From NCBI GenBank assembly GCA_963715825.1, contig CAVQSI010000017.1, positions 21,685 to 85,684 of the forward strand: DNA of 64,000 nucleotides, given 5' to 3'. The stretch is from Sva-07 sp963715825. Its GTDB lineage: Bacteria; Actinomycetota; Acidimicrobiia; Acidimicrobiales; Ilumatobacteraceae. The position numbers and the translations under genes were made by a program. Below the pieces are notes generated by a model. That model made no database searches. It worked only from the letters and a program-made list of their open reading frames with translations, and was not told the origin of the DNA. This document shows positions 18,094 through 25,192 of the stretch, in pieces. Within the stretch, counting starts at the first letter, position 1, and every line of letters begins with the position of its first letter.

Positions 18094-18187
18094 AGCGATT
18101 ATCGCTCGGCTCTGCCGGGCACCGACTGCCCGTCGATGGTGACCGATCGTGAGGTCCGGCGGCCGATCCCGGCGCGCCACCGCCGAG

Positions 18188-19408
18188 TCATTTGCGGCGG
18201 ATACCGAGCTGCCAGACGCCGGTGACACGGTCGGGGTCGCCCCAGACGCTGCGGTCGTCGAGGGGGCTGGCGTCCATCGTGATGACGTCGGCGTCGAAAC
18301 CTGGCTGGAGCTGACCCGAGCGCGGCGCCTGCGGGCCGAGCGTCTCGGGGCCGTTCGCCGTTGCTGCCTCGATCGCCTCGAGATCGGTCATGCCAGCGTT
18401 GATGAGGTGCATCACCTCGAGCGTGCCGGTGCCGTACATCTGACCCGACACGAAGATGTCGCAGCCGGTCGCGATCTTGACGCCCTTCGCGATGGCGATC
18501 TTCATCGCCTGTTCGTGCACGCCGCTGACCATCTGGCCCTTCTCATAGACGTATCGGGGCAGATTCTCCGACTGCTGGAGCATCGCCTCGTTCACGTAGC
18601 GCGTCGGAACCAGCCAGGTGCCCTGTTCGACCATCAGGTCGGCCGCCTCCTCGTCCAGAAAGCTGCCGTGCTCGACCGAGTGCACACCGGCACGCAGCGC
18701 CGCCATGATTCCAGCCTTGCCGTGGCAGTGAGCGGCGACGATGCGCTCGGCGCGTGCGGCTTCGGCGACGATCGCCGACAGTTCCTCGTCGGAGAATTGC
18801 TGGTGCATCGGGTGGTCGATCTCCGACATGACGCCGCCCGATGCGCAGACCTTGATGAGCTTGGCGTTGGCGCGCAGGTTGGTGCGCACCGCCTTGAGCA
18901 CCTCGGGCACGCCGTCGCACAGAATGCTGAACCCGGTGTTGCAGGTGAGCTCGTGGGCGAAGTCGAGCGGCAGCGAGTGAATGTCGCCGTGCCCGCCCGT
19001 GGTCGACAGGATACGCCCGGCGCCGTAGATGTGGGGGCCGCGCATCCGCCCTTCGGCGACGACCGGGGCCAGGCGCAGGCCGATCCCACCGACGTCGCGC
19101 ACGCTGGTGATGCCGCCGTCGAGCACCTTGCCCGCATCTTCGACCGCCCGCGCCGCCGACCCGACGAGGTCGACCGTCGCGAACGCCTCGAGATTCGACG
19201 TGGCCATGCCGATGAAGTGCGTGTGGCAGTCCCACAGGCCCGGCATCACGACCGGTGCCTCCACGGTGATGTCGTCGAGTGCCGCCGCGGGCGCTCCGGC
19301 GGTCGGGCCGGCGTAGTCGATCGACCCGGAATCCATGACCACCGTGCCGTGCTCGATCGGCTCACCGCGACCGGGAATCAGGACGTCAGCGACGATGCGA
19401 GTTGCCAT
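18188..19408 (-). CDS. Metal-dependent amidohydrolase (imidazolonepropionase / Xaa-Pro dipeptidase-like)
   Basis: 406 residues. The TIM-barrel metal motif is WDCHTHFIG near residue 65, with the bridging Lys in AKLIKVCASGG, His in IVAAHCHGKAG and GVHSVEHGSF, and the catalytic Asp in KIATGCDIF; the C-terminal small beta-domain ends in LQPGFDADVITMDASPLDD. This composition is typical of binuclear-zinc amidohydrolases that act on dipeptides or cyclic amides. ATG at 19408 is used because it precedes the beta-domain; the frame is open 78 codons further without family similarity. Substrate unknown. Confidence 0.87.
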   Translation of the reverse strand: MATRIVADVLIPGRGEPIEHGTVVMDSGSIDYAGPTAGAPAAALDDITVEAPVVMPGLWDCHTHFIGMATSNLEAFATVDLVGSAARAVEDAGKVLDGGITSVRDVGGIGLRLAPVVAEGRMRGPHIYGAGRILSTTGGHGDIHSLPLDFAHELTCNTGFSILCDGVPEVLKAVRTNLRANAKLIKVCASGGVMSEIDHPMHQQFSDEELSAIVAEAARAERIVAAHCHGKAGIMAALRAGVHSVEHGSFLDEEAADLMVEQGTWLVPTRYVNEAMLQQSENLPRYVYEKGQMVSGVHEQAMKIAIAKGVKIATGCDIFVSGQMYGTGTLEVMHLINAGMTDLEAIEAATANGPETLGPQAPRSGQLQPGFDADVITMDASPLDDRSVWGDPDRVTGVWQLGIRRK

Positions 19409-19805
19409 GGCGGCCACGATACGCCCCCGCCCGGATCGCCCCAGCGTCGGCGGTAGGGCGCTCGACGACGCACTCATCAACAAGCTCACGTGGAAGATCC
19501 CGAACGCGTCCGCGCTGGTCGAGTCCGCCAGCCGGCCGACCAGTCCGTCGACGTGATGAACTCGAATTGCGTGCTCAACCTGGGGCCCGACAAGACACCC
19601 GTGTTTGCGACCGACGACGAGATCAGCACGGAGCGTGGCCACCGGAGACTCCGCTCCGGCTACGGCCGATTCGCAATCGAGAGCTTCGGGCGCAGGCGCC
19701 TCGACGCGCCCGGTTCACTCCGAGGAAGACCCCGAAATTTCGAGCTGCTGACAAACCGCGGACAAACCGCCGATTTGGGTGGTTCGCACCGGTCCGAAAA
19801 AGCCA

Positions 19806-19831
19806 ACAACCAGGGCCATTGCCCTAGTTGT
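19806..19831. other. Hairpin beside the tRNA-end copy
   Basis: ACAACCAGGGC and GCCCTAGTTGT around the loop CATT form an 11-bp stem with one mismatch. It touches the 14-bp tRNA-end copy, so it may be part of an old attachment site or a terminator. Confidence 0.5.
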
Positions 19832-19845
19832 CTGGTGTCGGAGGG
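19832..19845. repeat. 14-bp copy of the tRNA-Leu 3' end (possible att remnant)
   Basis: CTGGTGTCGGAGGG here is identical to 21051-21064, which is the 3' end of tRNA-Leu with its CCA. Copies of a tRNA 3' end at some distance typically mark the far border of an element integrated into the tRNA gene. The two copies enclose about 1.2 kb with vapBC and a recombinase-like fragment. Confidence 0.5.
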
Positions 19846-19979
19846 ATGAGTTGCACCATCACCCCACGGGGCGAGTGAGCGGTTCGCGGAAGGATGCCGG
19901 GTCTTGCCCGCCGAAACACAGCGATGCTTGCCAGCAACGTGTGAGATTCCCAGGCGACTGCGACCTACCGTCCCGACAG

Positions 19980-20390
19980 TCAGCGGAGTTCCAGTCGTTC
20001 CAGCGGCTGTCCAGTCAGCGAAGCAATCAGTTCGAAGTCGTTGTCGAGATGGAGCACGGTGAGTTCGGCGAGCTCCGCCGTCGCCGCGACCAGCAGGTCC
20101 GCAATCGACGGTGCTCGGTGTTGCCCGCGGTCGGCGAGCGCCGACTGGACCGCAACGGCCCGGTCCTCGATGAGCGGCGTGAGGTATTCGACCGGCATCG
20201 AGGCGATCGGAGGCTCGGCAAAGAGTACTTGGTGATCGCGACCGGATCGGGCGGAGAAGCCGACCTCGAGACGCGTCACGGTGCTGATGCGGACGAGTCC
20301 CCGCTCGATCCGCTCTGCCCACGTCGCTGCCTCGGCTGTGAGATGGAGCCGGCCGATCGCCGACTTGTCGATCAGCCAGATCGTCGTCAC
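19980..20390 (-). CDS. vapC: VapC-family PIN-domain ribonuclease toxin
   Basis: 136 residues, PIN fold. The acidic active-site residues expected for VapC are present: Asp in IWLIDKSA near residue 8, Glu in TRLEVGFSAR, Asp in SIADLLVAATA near residue 98, and Asp in LHLDNDFELIA. VapC toxins cleave tRNA or rRNA at defined sites. The start is GTG at 20390, overlapping the antitoxin stop as GTGA, so the two are co-translated. Intact length for the family. Confidence 0.88.
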   Translation of the reverse strand: MTTIWLIDKSAIGRLHLTAEAATWAERIERGLVRISTVTRLEVGFSARSGRDHQVLFAEPPIASMPVEYLTPLIEDRAVAVQSALADRGQHRAPSIADLLVAATAELAELTVLHLDNDFELIASLTGQPLERLELR

Positions 20391-20608
20391 GACCAGGCGT
20401 CGGACATGACGTCAGGATCGTCGAGATCCGCAGTCAGCGACGCCAACCGCTCCAGTGTGTCGAGCGTGACCGGACCCGATGATTCGGACCGTTCGCGTTC
20501 GAGTGCCCTGCGGAGATACGCGGTTCGAGACAGGCCGAGACGCTTGGCCTTGACGTCGATGGCGACCAGGACGTCGTCGGGCACATCTCGAATCAGGATG
20601 TCGGTCAC
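20387..20608 (-). CDS. vapB: VapB-family ribbon-helix-helix antitoxin
   Basis: 73 residues from GTG 20608, with a strong Shine-Dalgarno (AAGGAGGGCGAC before GTG). ILIRDVPDDVLVAIDVKAKR then LGLSRTAYLRRALERE is a ribbon-helix-helix DNA-binding domain; the acidic tail (ASLTADLDDPDVM) would wrap the VapC active site. The frame is open much further upstream but no better start exists. A palindrome lies directly upstream, as expected for an autoregulated vapBC operon. Confidence 0.88.
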   Translation of the reverse strand: MTDILIRDVPDDVLVAIDVKAKRLGLSRTAYLRRALERERSESSGPVTLDTLERLASLTADLDDPDVMSDAWS

Positions 20609-20623
20609 GTCGCCCTCCTTGTA

Positions 20624-20639
20624 GATATCGCACGATATC
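20624..20639 (-). promoter_or_regulatory. Palindromic operator candidate of vapBC
   Basis: GATATCG-CA-CGATATC: two perfect 7-bp arms around two bases, 15 bp upstream of the vapB start and just before its Shine-Dalgarno. VapB-type RHH proteins bind short inverted repeats at their own promoter, so this is a good candidate site. Confidence 0.6.
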
Positions 20640-20743
20640 ACCCAGGATCGGCACCTACCAGAGTCACCGATGGTTGCCGGCACGCTCGAGAATGCTGCTG
20701 ACGAATCGCGGACAAACGGGTCGTCGATGGACTTCGTTCGCTC

Positions 20744-21073
20744 GTGAAAACGAGCGATGACGAGGCGACAATCGCAGAGACGTTGGGCTGGTTGGAGCGC
20801 GAGGCGTGCTTCGTGCAGCGGAGAACGAACAAGCCTGCCGAGCGAGCACGCTTCTACGACGCAGTCGGCATCAGCGGGACCTACGAACCGCAGGTCAACC
20901 GCTTGATCCTGACCACACACCCTGTTGCGCACATGGTCCGTGTCGGAGGACCGGTCGACAGGGTCACGTACCGGTCATTGGCGCCTCACGGCGTTCTCGT
21001 GAACTCGTTGCGCACAGAGACCGCAACTCGTTCACGAGAACGGGGAACGACTGGTGTCGGAGGGGGGACTTGA
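20744..21073 (+). pseudogene. Probable C-terminal fragment of a serine recombinase
   Basis: 109 codons with no start-proximal domain. The segment KPAERARFYDAVGISGTYEP followed by QVNRLILTTHPVAHMV resembles the variable end of large serine recombinases that sit beside tRNA genes, but the catalytic N-terminal domain and zinc ribbon are absent. The rest of the frame runs through repeat R3 into the antisense of tRNA-Leu, giving a GVGGGT tail, a common artefact beside tRNA genes. I read it as the relic of an integrase of a former element. Alternative: chance frame. Confidence 0.4.
20941..21042. repeat. Repeat copy R3 with a 21-bp hairpin
   Basis: 20941-21003 matches R2 without gaps (about 51 of 63). 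It continues into a long inverted repeat: 20992-21012 (CGTTCTCGTGAAC plus 8 bases) pairs with 21022-21042, 19 of 21 bases complementary, loop of nine. The core CTCGTGAAC is shared with R1. It ends ten bases before the tRNA-Leu gene and lies downstream of it in the tRNA direction, so it could also terminate the secG-tRNA transcript. Confidence 0.75.
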
Positions 21074-21140
21074 ACCCCCACGCCCATTAGTAGGGCACTA
21101 GCACCTCAAGCTAGCGCGTCTGCCATTCCGCCACTCCGAC
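21052..21140 (-). tRNA. tRNA-Leu (anticodon GAG), CCA encoded
   Basis: Reading leftward from 21140: acceptor GTCGGAG, D-arm with GGCGGAATGGCAGAC, anticodon arm CTAGC-TTGAGGT-GCTAG (anticodon GAG), a long variable arm as in leucine tRNAs, T-arm GGGGGTTCAAGTCCCCC, acceptor CTCCGAC, discriminator A, and CCA at 21054-21052. It lies immediately after secG. secG followed by a tRNA-Leu(GAG) gene is also known from E. coli (secG-leuU). Confidence 0.96.
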
Positions 21141-21437
21141 GTGGTTGTGGGTCCGTGACTGTATCTGCCCGTCGACGCGTCTCCACGCACACGGCGGACT
21201 CAGCTGTACAGGAAAGGGGAGCGCAAGGACTGTGAAAATCCAGACCAGAGCGAAGACGAACGTGATGCGGTTGAGGTTCCGTTCCGCAGCGGACGAACCG
21301 AGCGCTGCACCACCGCCGCCACCGAACATGTCGGACAGGCCGCCGCCGCGGCCGCTGTGCATCAAGATGCCAGCGATCAGGGCGCCCATCGCGACCACGT
21401 TGATCACGAGGGTGATGTAGAGCATGACGTCGCGCAC
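21111..21437 (-). CDS. secG: SecG preprotein translocase subunit
   Basis: Two membrane helices (LYITLVINVVAMGALIAGIL and ITFVFALVWIFTVLALPF) around the hallmark HSGRGGGLSDMFGGGGG. It is the small subunit that assists SecYE. Starts at TTG 21446, GTG 21437 and ATG 21425 are all possible; GTG 21437 has GGTAGG ten bases upstream. The frame lacks a stop before the tRNA and ends inside it (tail VGVAEWQTR), so the last 30 bases overlap tRNA-Leu. It directly follows the PH-like gene, not tpiA as in most relatives. Confidence 0.92.
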   Translation of the reverse strand: MRDVMLYITLVINVVAMGALIAGILMHSGRGGGLSDMFGGGGGAALGSSAAERNLNRITFVFALVWIFTVLALPFPVQLSPPCAWRRVDGQIQSRTHNHVGVAEWQTR

Positions 21438-21448
21438 GGTCGACAAGC

Positions 21449-22006
21449 CTACCGGTCACCGCTTGATCTGGGCGCCCACTTGGCACGTCGATGCAGCCAG
21501 GTCGGCGTCTGGTCCAGCGGTGGCCGAGCAATGCGATCGATGCCAAGGCGCTCCCCCACCTCCCCGAGCGATGCCCGGAGCTGCATGAATTCGACGTGGC
21601 CCTCGAGCCGGTCGACGAGTGTGTAGTTGCGTCGCGCCCGCATGGCGATCAGGCCCCCGGTCGGCGACATCTTCGACGAGCGGAACATCCCCTTGCGCGA
21701 GCGCGAGAGGCGATCGATGTCGTCCCAGTGGAGGCGTTGGTGACGCAGAAGGGCGCGTCGAGTGACCCCCTCCGAGTCGAACGACGACGAGATGGGCATG
21801 TCGAACAACACGACGACGCCGCTGACGAGCGCGACGAACGCCAGCGTCGCAGTGACCACCGGCGCCCCACCGGTGGCAATCGAGAGTCCGAGCACCAGAA
21901 CCACCCCGGCGACGCCACCGAACGACATGATGATGCCCGACATCGACGAGTGCAGGACCGTCGGTGCCGGAGCGTCAGATGCGGGCGCCGCTGGCACCCC
22001 GGTCAC
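21449..22006 (-). CDS. Membrane protein with PH-like cytosolic domain
   Basis: 185 residues. Two helices (IIMSFGGVAGVVLVLGLSIA, TATLAFVALVSGVVVLFDMP) are followed by a bacterial PH-like segment (SSFDSEGVTRRALLRHQRLH, WDDIDRLSRSRKGMF) common in small actinobacterial membrane proteins. Start is GTG 22006, overlapping the oppF stop as GTGA. Function unknown; its coupling to the transporter operon may be positional only. Confidence 0.7.
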   Translation of the reverse strand: MTGVPAAPASDAPAPTVLHSSMSGIIMSFGGVAGVVLVLGLSIATGGAPVVTATLAFVALVSGVVVLFDMPISSSFDSEGVTRRALLRHQRLHWDDIDRLSRSRKGMFRSSKMSPTGGLIAMRARRNYTLVDRLEGHVEFMQLRASLGEVGERLGIDRIARPPLDQTPTWLHRRAKWAPRSSGDR

Positions 22007-23034
22007 GTCGACGAGGACGACCCGAGGCTGACGGGCGTCGGAACCTCGCCCGGCTCCATCGGGAAGTGGCATGCAGACGCCAGCCCAGGCTCTCGCTCGA
22101 CCAGAGGCGGCTCTTCGCTTGCACAGAGGTCCTGTGCCTTCCAACACCGTGTCCGGAACCTGCAGCCACTCGGCGGATCGATCGGCGACGGCACATCGCC
22201 TTCGAGCACGATCCGCTGGCGCACCTTCTCGATGGTCGGGTCAGGCACGGGCACCGCCGACAACAACGCCGTCGTGTACGGATGTGTGGGACGGTCGTAG
22301 ATGACCTCACGGTCACCGATCTCGACGATCTTGCCGAGGTACATGACCGCGACACGGTCCGACACGTGACGCACCACCGACAGGTCGTGGGCAATGAACA
22401 AGTAGGCGATGTCGCGCTCACGCTGCAGCGACTTCAGCAGGTTCACCACACCGGCCTGTACGGACACGTCGAGCGCCGACACGGGTTCGTCGAGCACGAT
22501 GAAACTCGGATCGAGCGCAAGCGCCCGAGCGATACCGATGCGCTGACGCTGACCACCGGAGAACTCGTGCGGGTACCGGTTGCCGTGTTCGGGGCTGAGG
22601 CCGACGTCCTCGAGGAGCGAGGCGACCCGCTTCTGACGTTCCTTGCTGGTCATCGAGTCGTGGATCTGGAACGGCTCGCCGATGATGTCGTTCACGGGCA
22701 TCTTCGGGTTCAGCGAGGCGTAGGGATCCTGGAAGACGATCTGCATCTTGCGACGCAGCCGCTGCATTTCCTTGGCGGCGAGGCCGACGACTTCGCGGCC
22801 CTCGAACACGACCGAGCCGGAGGTCGGCTCATGCAGGCGCAACAACGCCCGTCCGGTGGTGCTCTTGCCCGAGCCCGATTCGCCGACCAGGCCCAACGTC
22901 TCGGCGTGACCGATGTCGAACGACACGTCGGACACAGCCTGGACCTTGCCGATCACCTTGGTGAAGAACCCGCTGCTTCGGATCGGGAACTCCTTGACGA
23001 GGTTGGTGACCTCCAGCAACGGCTCAGCACTCAT
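22003..23034 (-). CDS. oppF: Oligopeptide-type ABC transporter ATP-binding protein (OppF-like)
   Basis: 343 residues. Walker A GESGSGKSTT, Q-loop VFQDPYASLNPKM, signature FSGGQRQRIGIARAL, Walker B FIVLDEPVSALD, H-loop IAHDLS. The C-terminal oligo_HPY extension has cysteines (CRFRTRCWKAQDLC), which in DppF/OppF proteins bind an Fe-S cluster. It overlaps oppD by four bases (ATGA). Confidence 0.93.
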   Translation of the reverse strand: MSAEPLLEVTNLVKEFPIRSSGFFTKVIGKVQAVSDVSFDIGHAETLGLVGESGSGKSTTGRALLRLHEPTSGSVVFEGREVVGLAAKEMQRLRRKMQIVFQDPYASLNPKMPVNDIIGEPFQIHDSMTSKERQKRVASLLEDVGLSPEHGNRYPHEFSGGQRQRIGIARALALDPSFIVLDEPVSALDVSVQAGVVNLLKSLQRERDIAYLFIAHDLSVVRHVSDRVAVMYLGKIVEIGDREVIYDRPTHPYTTALLSAVPVPDPTIEKVRQRIVLEGDVPSPIDPPSGCRFRTRCWKAQDLCASEEPPLVEREPGLASACHFPMEPGEVPTPVSLGSSSST

Positions 23035-24161
23035 GGCGCACCATCGGCTTCCACGGTCGACTCCTCGGCCGGGGCTGATTCATCGGGATCGTTCTTGAAG
23101 GCGTTGCGGAACAGCATCGTTACATCCGGCTCGTCGGCGACGGCCTCCCAACGGTGACACGCAGAACGGTGATCCGCCTCGTCGGTTGCAAGCAGCGGCG
23201 GCTCCGAGGTGAGGCATTCAGGCGCGACCAGCGGACAGCGGGCGGCGAACTTGCATCCCTCTGGCGGCTGGATCAGGCTCGGCGGAGCGCCCTGGATGGG
23301 GATCAGCTCACCGGTGTCGCTCGTGAGCGACGGCACCGAGCCGAGCAGACCGGCGGTGTAGGGCATCCGCGGGCGGTGGAACACGGCGTCGGCGGTGCCA
23401 TCCTCGACGAACCGGCCGGCGTACATCACCCCGACACGATCGGCCACGCCGGCGACCACCCCGAGATCGTGGGTGATCAGGATGATCGCCGCGCCGACGC
23501 CTTCTTTGACCTCGAGCAACGTGTCGAGAATCTGTGCCTGCACCGTGACATCGAGCGCGGTGGTCGGCTCGTCGGCGATGATGATCTCCGGGTCGTTGAT
23601 GATCGCCATGGCGATCATCACGCGCTGGCGCATCCCGCCGGAGAACTCGTGCGGGTACGAATTCGCTCGCTGACGCGCCTGGGGGATACCGACCGTGTCG
23701 AGCATCTCGATCGCCCGCTCCTTGGCCGCCTTCGGCGCCACACGGTGATGCGACAGCACGGCCTCGGCGAGCTGACGTCCGACGGTGTACACCGGGTTCA
23801 GCGACGTCATCGGATCCTGGAAGATCATCGAGATGTTGTTGCCACGGAACCCGCGAACCTTGCGCTCGGGCTGGCCGATGAGATCGTTCTCCAGGTACCG
23901 CGCGCGCCCGGTGATCTGGGCAGTCCTGGGCAGCAATCCCATCAGCGCCATCGTGGACACCGACTTGCCGCAACCGGACTCGCCGACGATGGCGAACACC
24001 TCGTTGCGTTTGACCTCGTAGCTCACGCCGCGCACCGCCTCGACGACACCGTCCTCGGTCGGGAACGCGACGCCCAGATCCTCCACTCGGAGCAGGACGT
24101 CGTCCCACCCTCCGCTGGATCCAGTCGCACCGCTCGGGCGGGGCTCGATGACCGCGGTCAC
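23031..24161 (-). CDS. oppD: Oligopeptide-type ABC transporter ATP-binding protein (OppD-like)
   Basis: 376 residues. Walker A GESGCGKSVS, Q-loop IFQDPMTSLNPVY, signature FSGGMRQRVMIAMAI, Walker B IIIADEPTTALD, and the C-terminal HPY extension with CKFAARCPLVAPEC. It forms the second ATPase of the heterodimer with OppF. Coupled to oppC and oppF by ATGA overlaps. Confidence 0.93.
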   Translation of the reverse strand: MTAVIEPRPSGATGSSGGWDDVLLRVEDLGVAFPTEDGVVEAVRGVSYEVKRNEVFAIVGESGCGKSVSTMALMGLLPRTAQITGRARYLENDLIGQPERKVRGFRGNNISMIFQDPMTSLNPVYTVGRQLAEAVLSHHRVAPKAAKERAIEMLDTVGIPQARQRANSYPHEFSGGMRQRVMIAMAIINDPEIIIADEPTTALDVTVQAQILDTLLEVKEGVGAAIILITHDLGVVAGVADRVGVMYAGRFVEDGTADAVFHRPRMPYTAGLLGSVPSLTSDTGELIPIQGAPPSLIQPPEGCKFAARCPLVAPECLTSEPPLLATDEADHRSACHRWEAVADEPDVTMLFRNAFKNDPDESAPAEESTVEADGAP

Positions 24162-25192
24162 TGGCGCACCCGTGTCTGCTTGGGATCGAAGGCGTCGCGC
24201 AGACCATCACCGATGAAGTTGATGCACAGCGCAATCGTGACGATGAACAGCCCTGGCCACCAGAACAACCACGGCCGAGTGTTGAATGCGGTCTGGTACG
24301 TGGACACCTGTTTGCCGAGCGACCAGTCGCTGCCGCCAACGCCGAGGCCGAGGAACGACAGCGCCGTCTCGACCAGGATCGCGGCCGAGATGAGCAGCGT
24401 GGCGGTCACCACGATCGAACCGATCACGTTGGGCATGATGTGCCGCCAGATGATCCGTTTGTCCGATGCGCCGAGCGCTCGTGCGGCCTCGACGTACTCC
24501 TTCTCGCGTAGCGACATGAATTCGGCCCTGATGATGCGCGACGTGGTGAGCCACGAAGCGAGGGCAATGATCAGCGCCAGGATGAAGATGCTCGACGAAC
24601 CGAAGCGCCGACCGAGCACGGCGGCCACCAGCAGCAGCGGAATGGTGAACATCACGTCGACGAAGCGCATGATGACCGTGTCGGTCTTGCCCCGGTAGTA
24701 GCCGGAGAGCGCACCGAGCACCGTGCCGATCACCGTGGCGATCAGGCCCGCAACGACAGCGATCACGAGGCTCTGCTGCGCGCCGCGCAAGGTGACAGCG
24801 AAGTAGTCGCGGCCGATCGTGTCCTGGCCGAACGGGTGCTCTCCGAGCATGACGCCGTCGCCGTCGAACCAGGGGACCACGTCGAGACTGGGTCGGCCAC
24901 CGTCGACGAGCGTGCCGCTCATGTTGTAGGGGTACTTCCACAGCGGCAGGCCGACGTAGGCGAGGATCACGAGCGCCACCAGCACCGCGAGGCTGCCCAT
25001 GGCGAGGCGGTGTCGGAAGAAGCGCCGCCGAACCATCTGCCACTGCGTTCTGGACTGAACGGTGAACTCCCCGGACTCGGCACGGCTCACGTCTTGGGAA
25101 TCGAGCCCGGCGATGTTCACGCCGAAACGACCGGGTGCAGCAACCGACTTGGGGATGCGACCAGGATCGTGGCCGCTGGTGGGGTCGCTCAT
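24158..25192 (-). CDS. oppC: Oligopeptide-type ABC transporter permease (OppC-like)
   Basis: 344 residues. A ~60-residue cytosolic N-terminus precedes a first helix (MGSLAVLVALVILAYVGLPL), a large periplasmic loop with EHPFGQDTIGRDYFAVTLRG, then five helices with the EAA loop EYVEAARALGASDKRIIWRH that contacts the ATPase. The start ATG overlaps the oppB stop (ATGA); the frame is open ~300 codons upstream, antisense-like within oppB. Confidence 0.92.
   Translation of the reverse strand: MSDPTSGHDPGRIPKSVAAPGRFGVNIAGLDSQDVSRAESGEFTVQSRTQWQMVRRRFFRHRLAMGSLAVLVALVILAYVGLPLWKYPYNMSGTLVDGGRPSLDVVPWFDGDGVMLGEHPFGQDTIGRDYFAVTLRGAQQSLVIAVVAGLIATVIGTVLGALSGYYRGKTDTVIMRFVDVMFTIPLLLVAAVLGRRFGSSSIFILALIIALASWLTTSRIIRAEFMSLREKEYVEAARALGASDKRIIWRHIMPNVIGSIVVTATLLISAAILVETALSFLGLGVGGSDWSLGKQVSTYQTAFNTRPWLFWWPGLFIVTIALCINFIGDGLRDAFDPKQTRVRQ

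Larger units (their letters stand above)
19409..19979. other. Gene-free interval with mobile-element traces
   Basis: 571 bases with no convincing gene. It contains the phrase GCTGAC-AAACCGCGGACAAA at about 19744, repeated in altered form at about 20697 (GCTGACGAATCGCGGACAAA), a hairpin at 19806-19831 and a 14-bp copy of the tRNA-Leu 3' end at 19832-19845. Codon-like frames in the interval resemble no family. Confidence 0.55.

Noticed and set aside
19832..19845. A second tRNA-Leu gene
   Set aside because: Only the last 14 bases of the tRNA are present; no anticodon or D arm precedes them.
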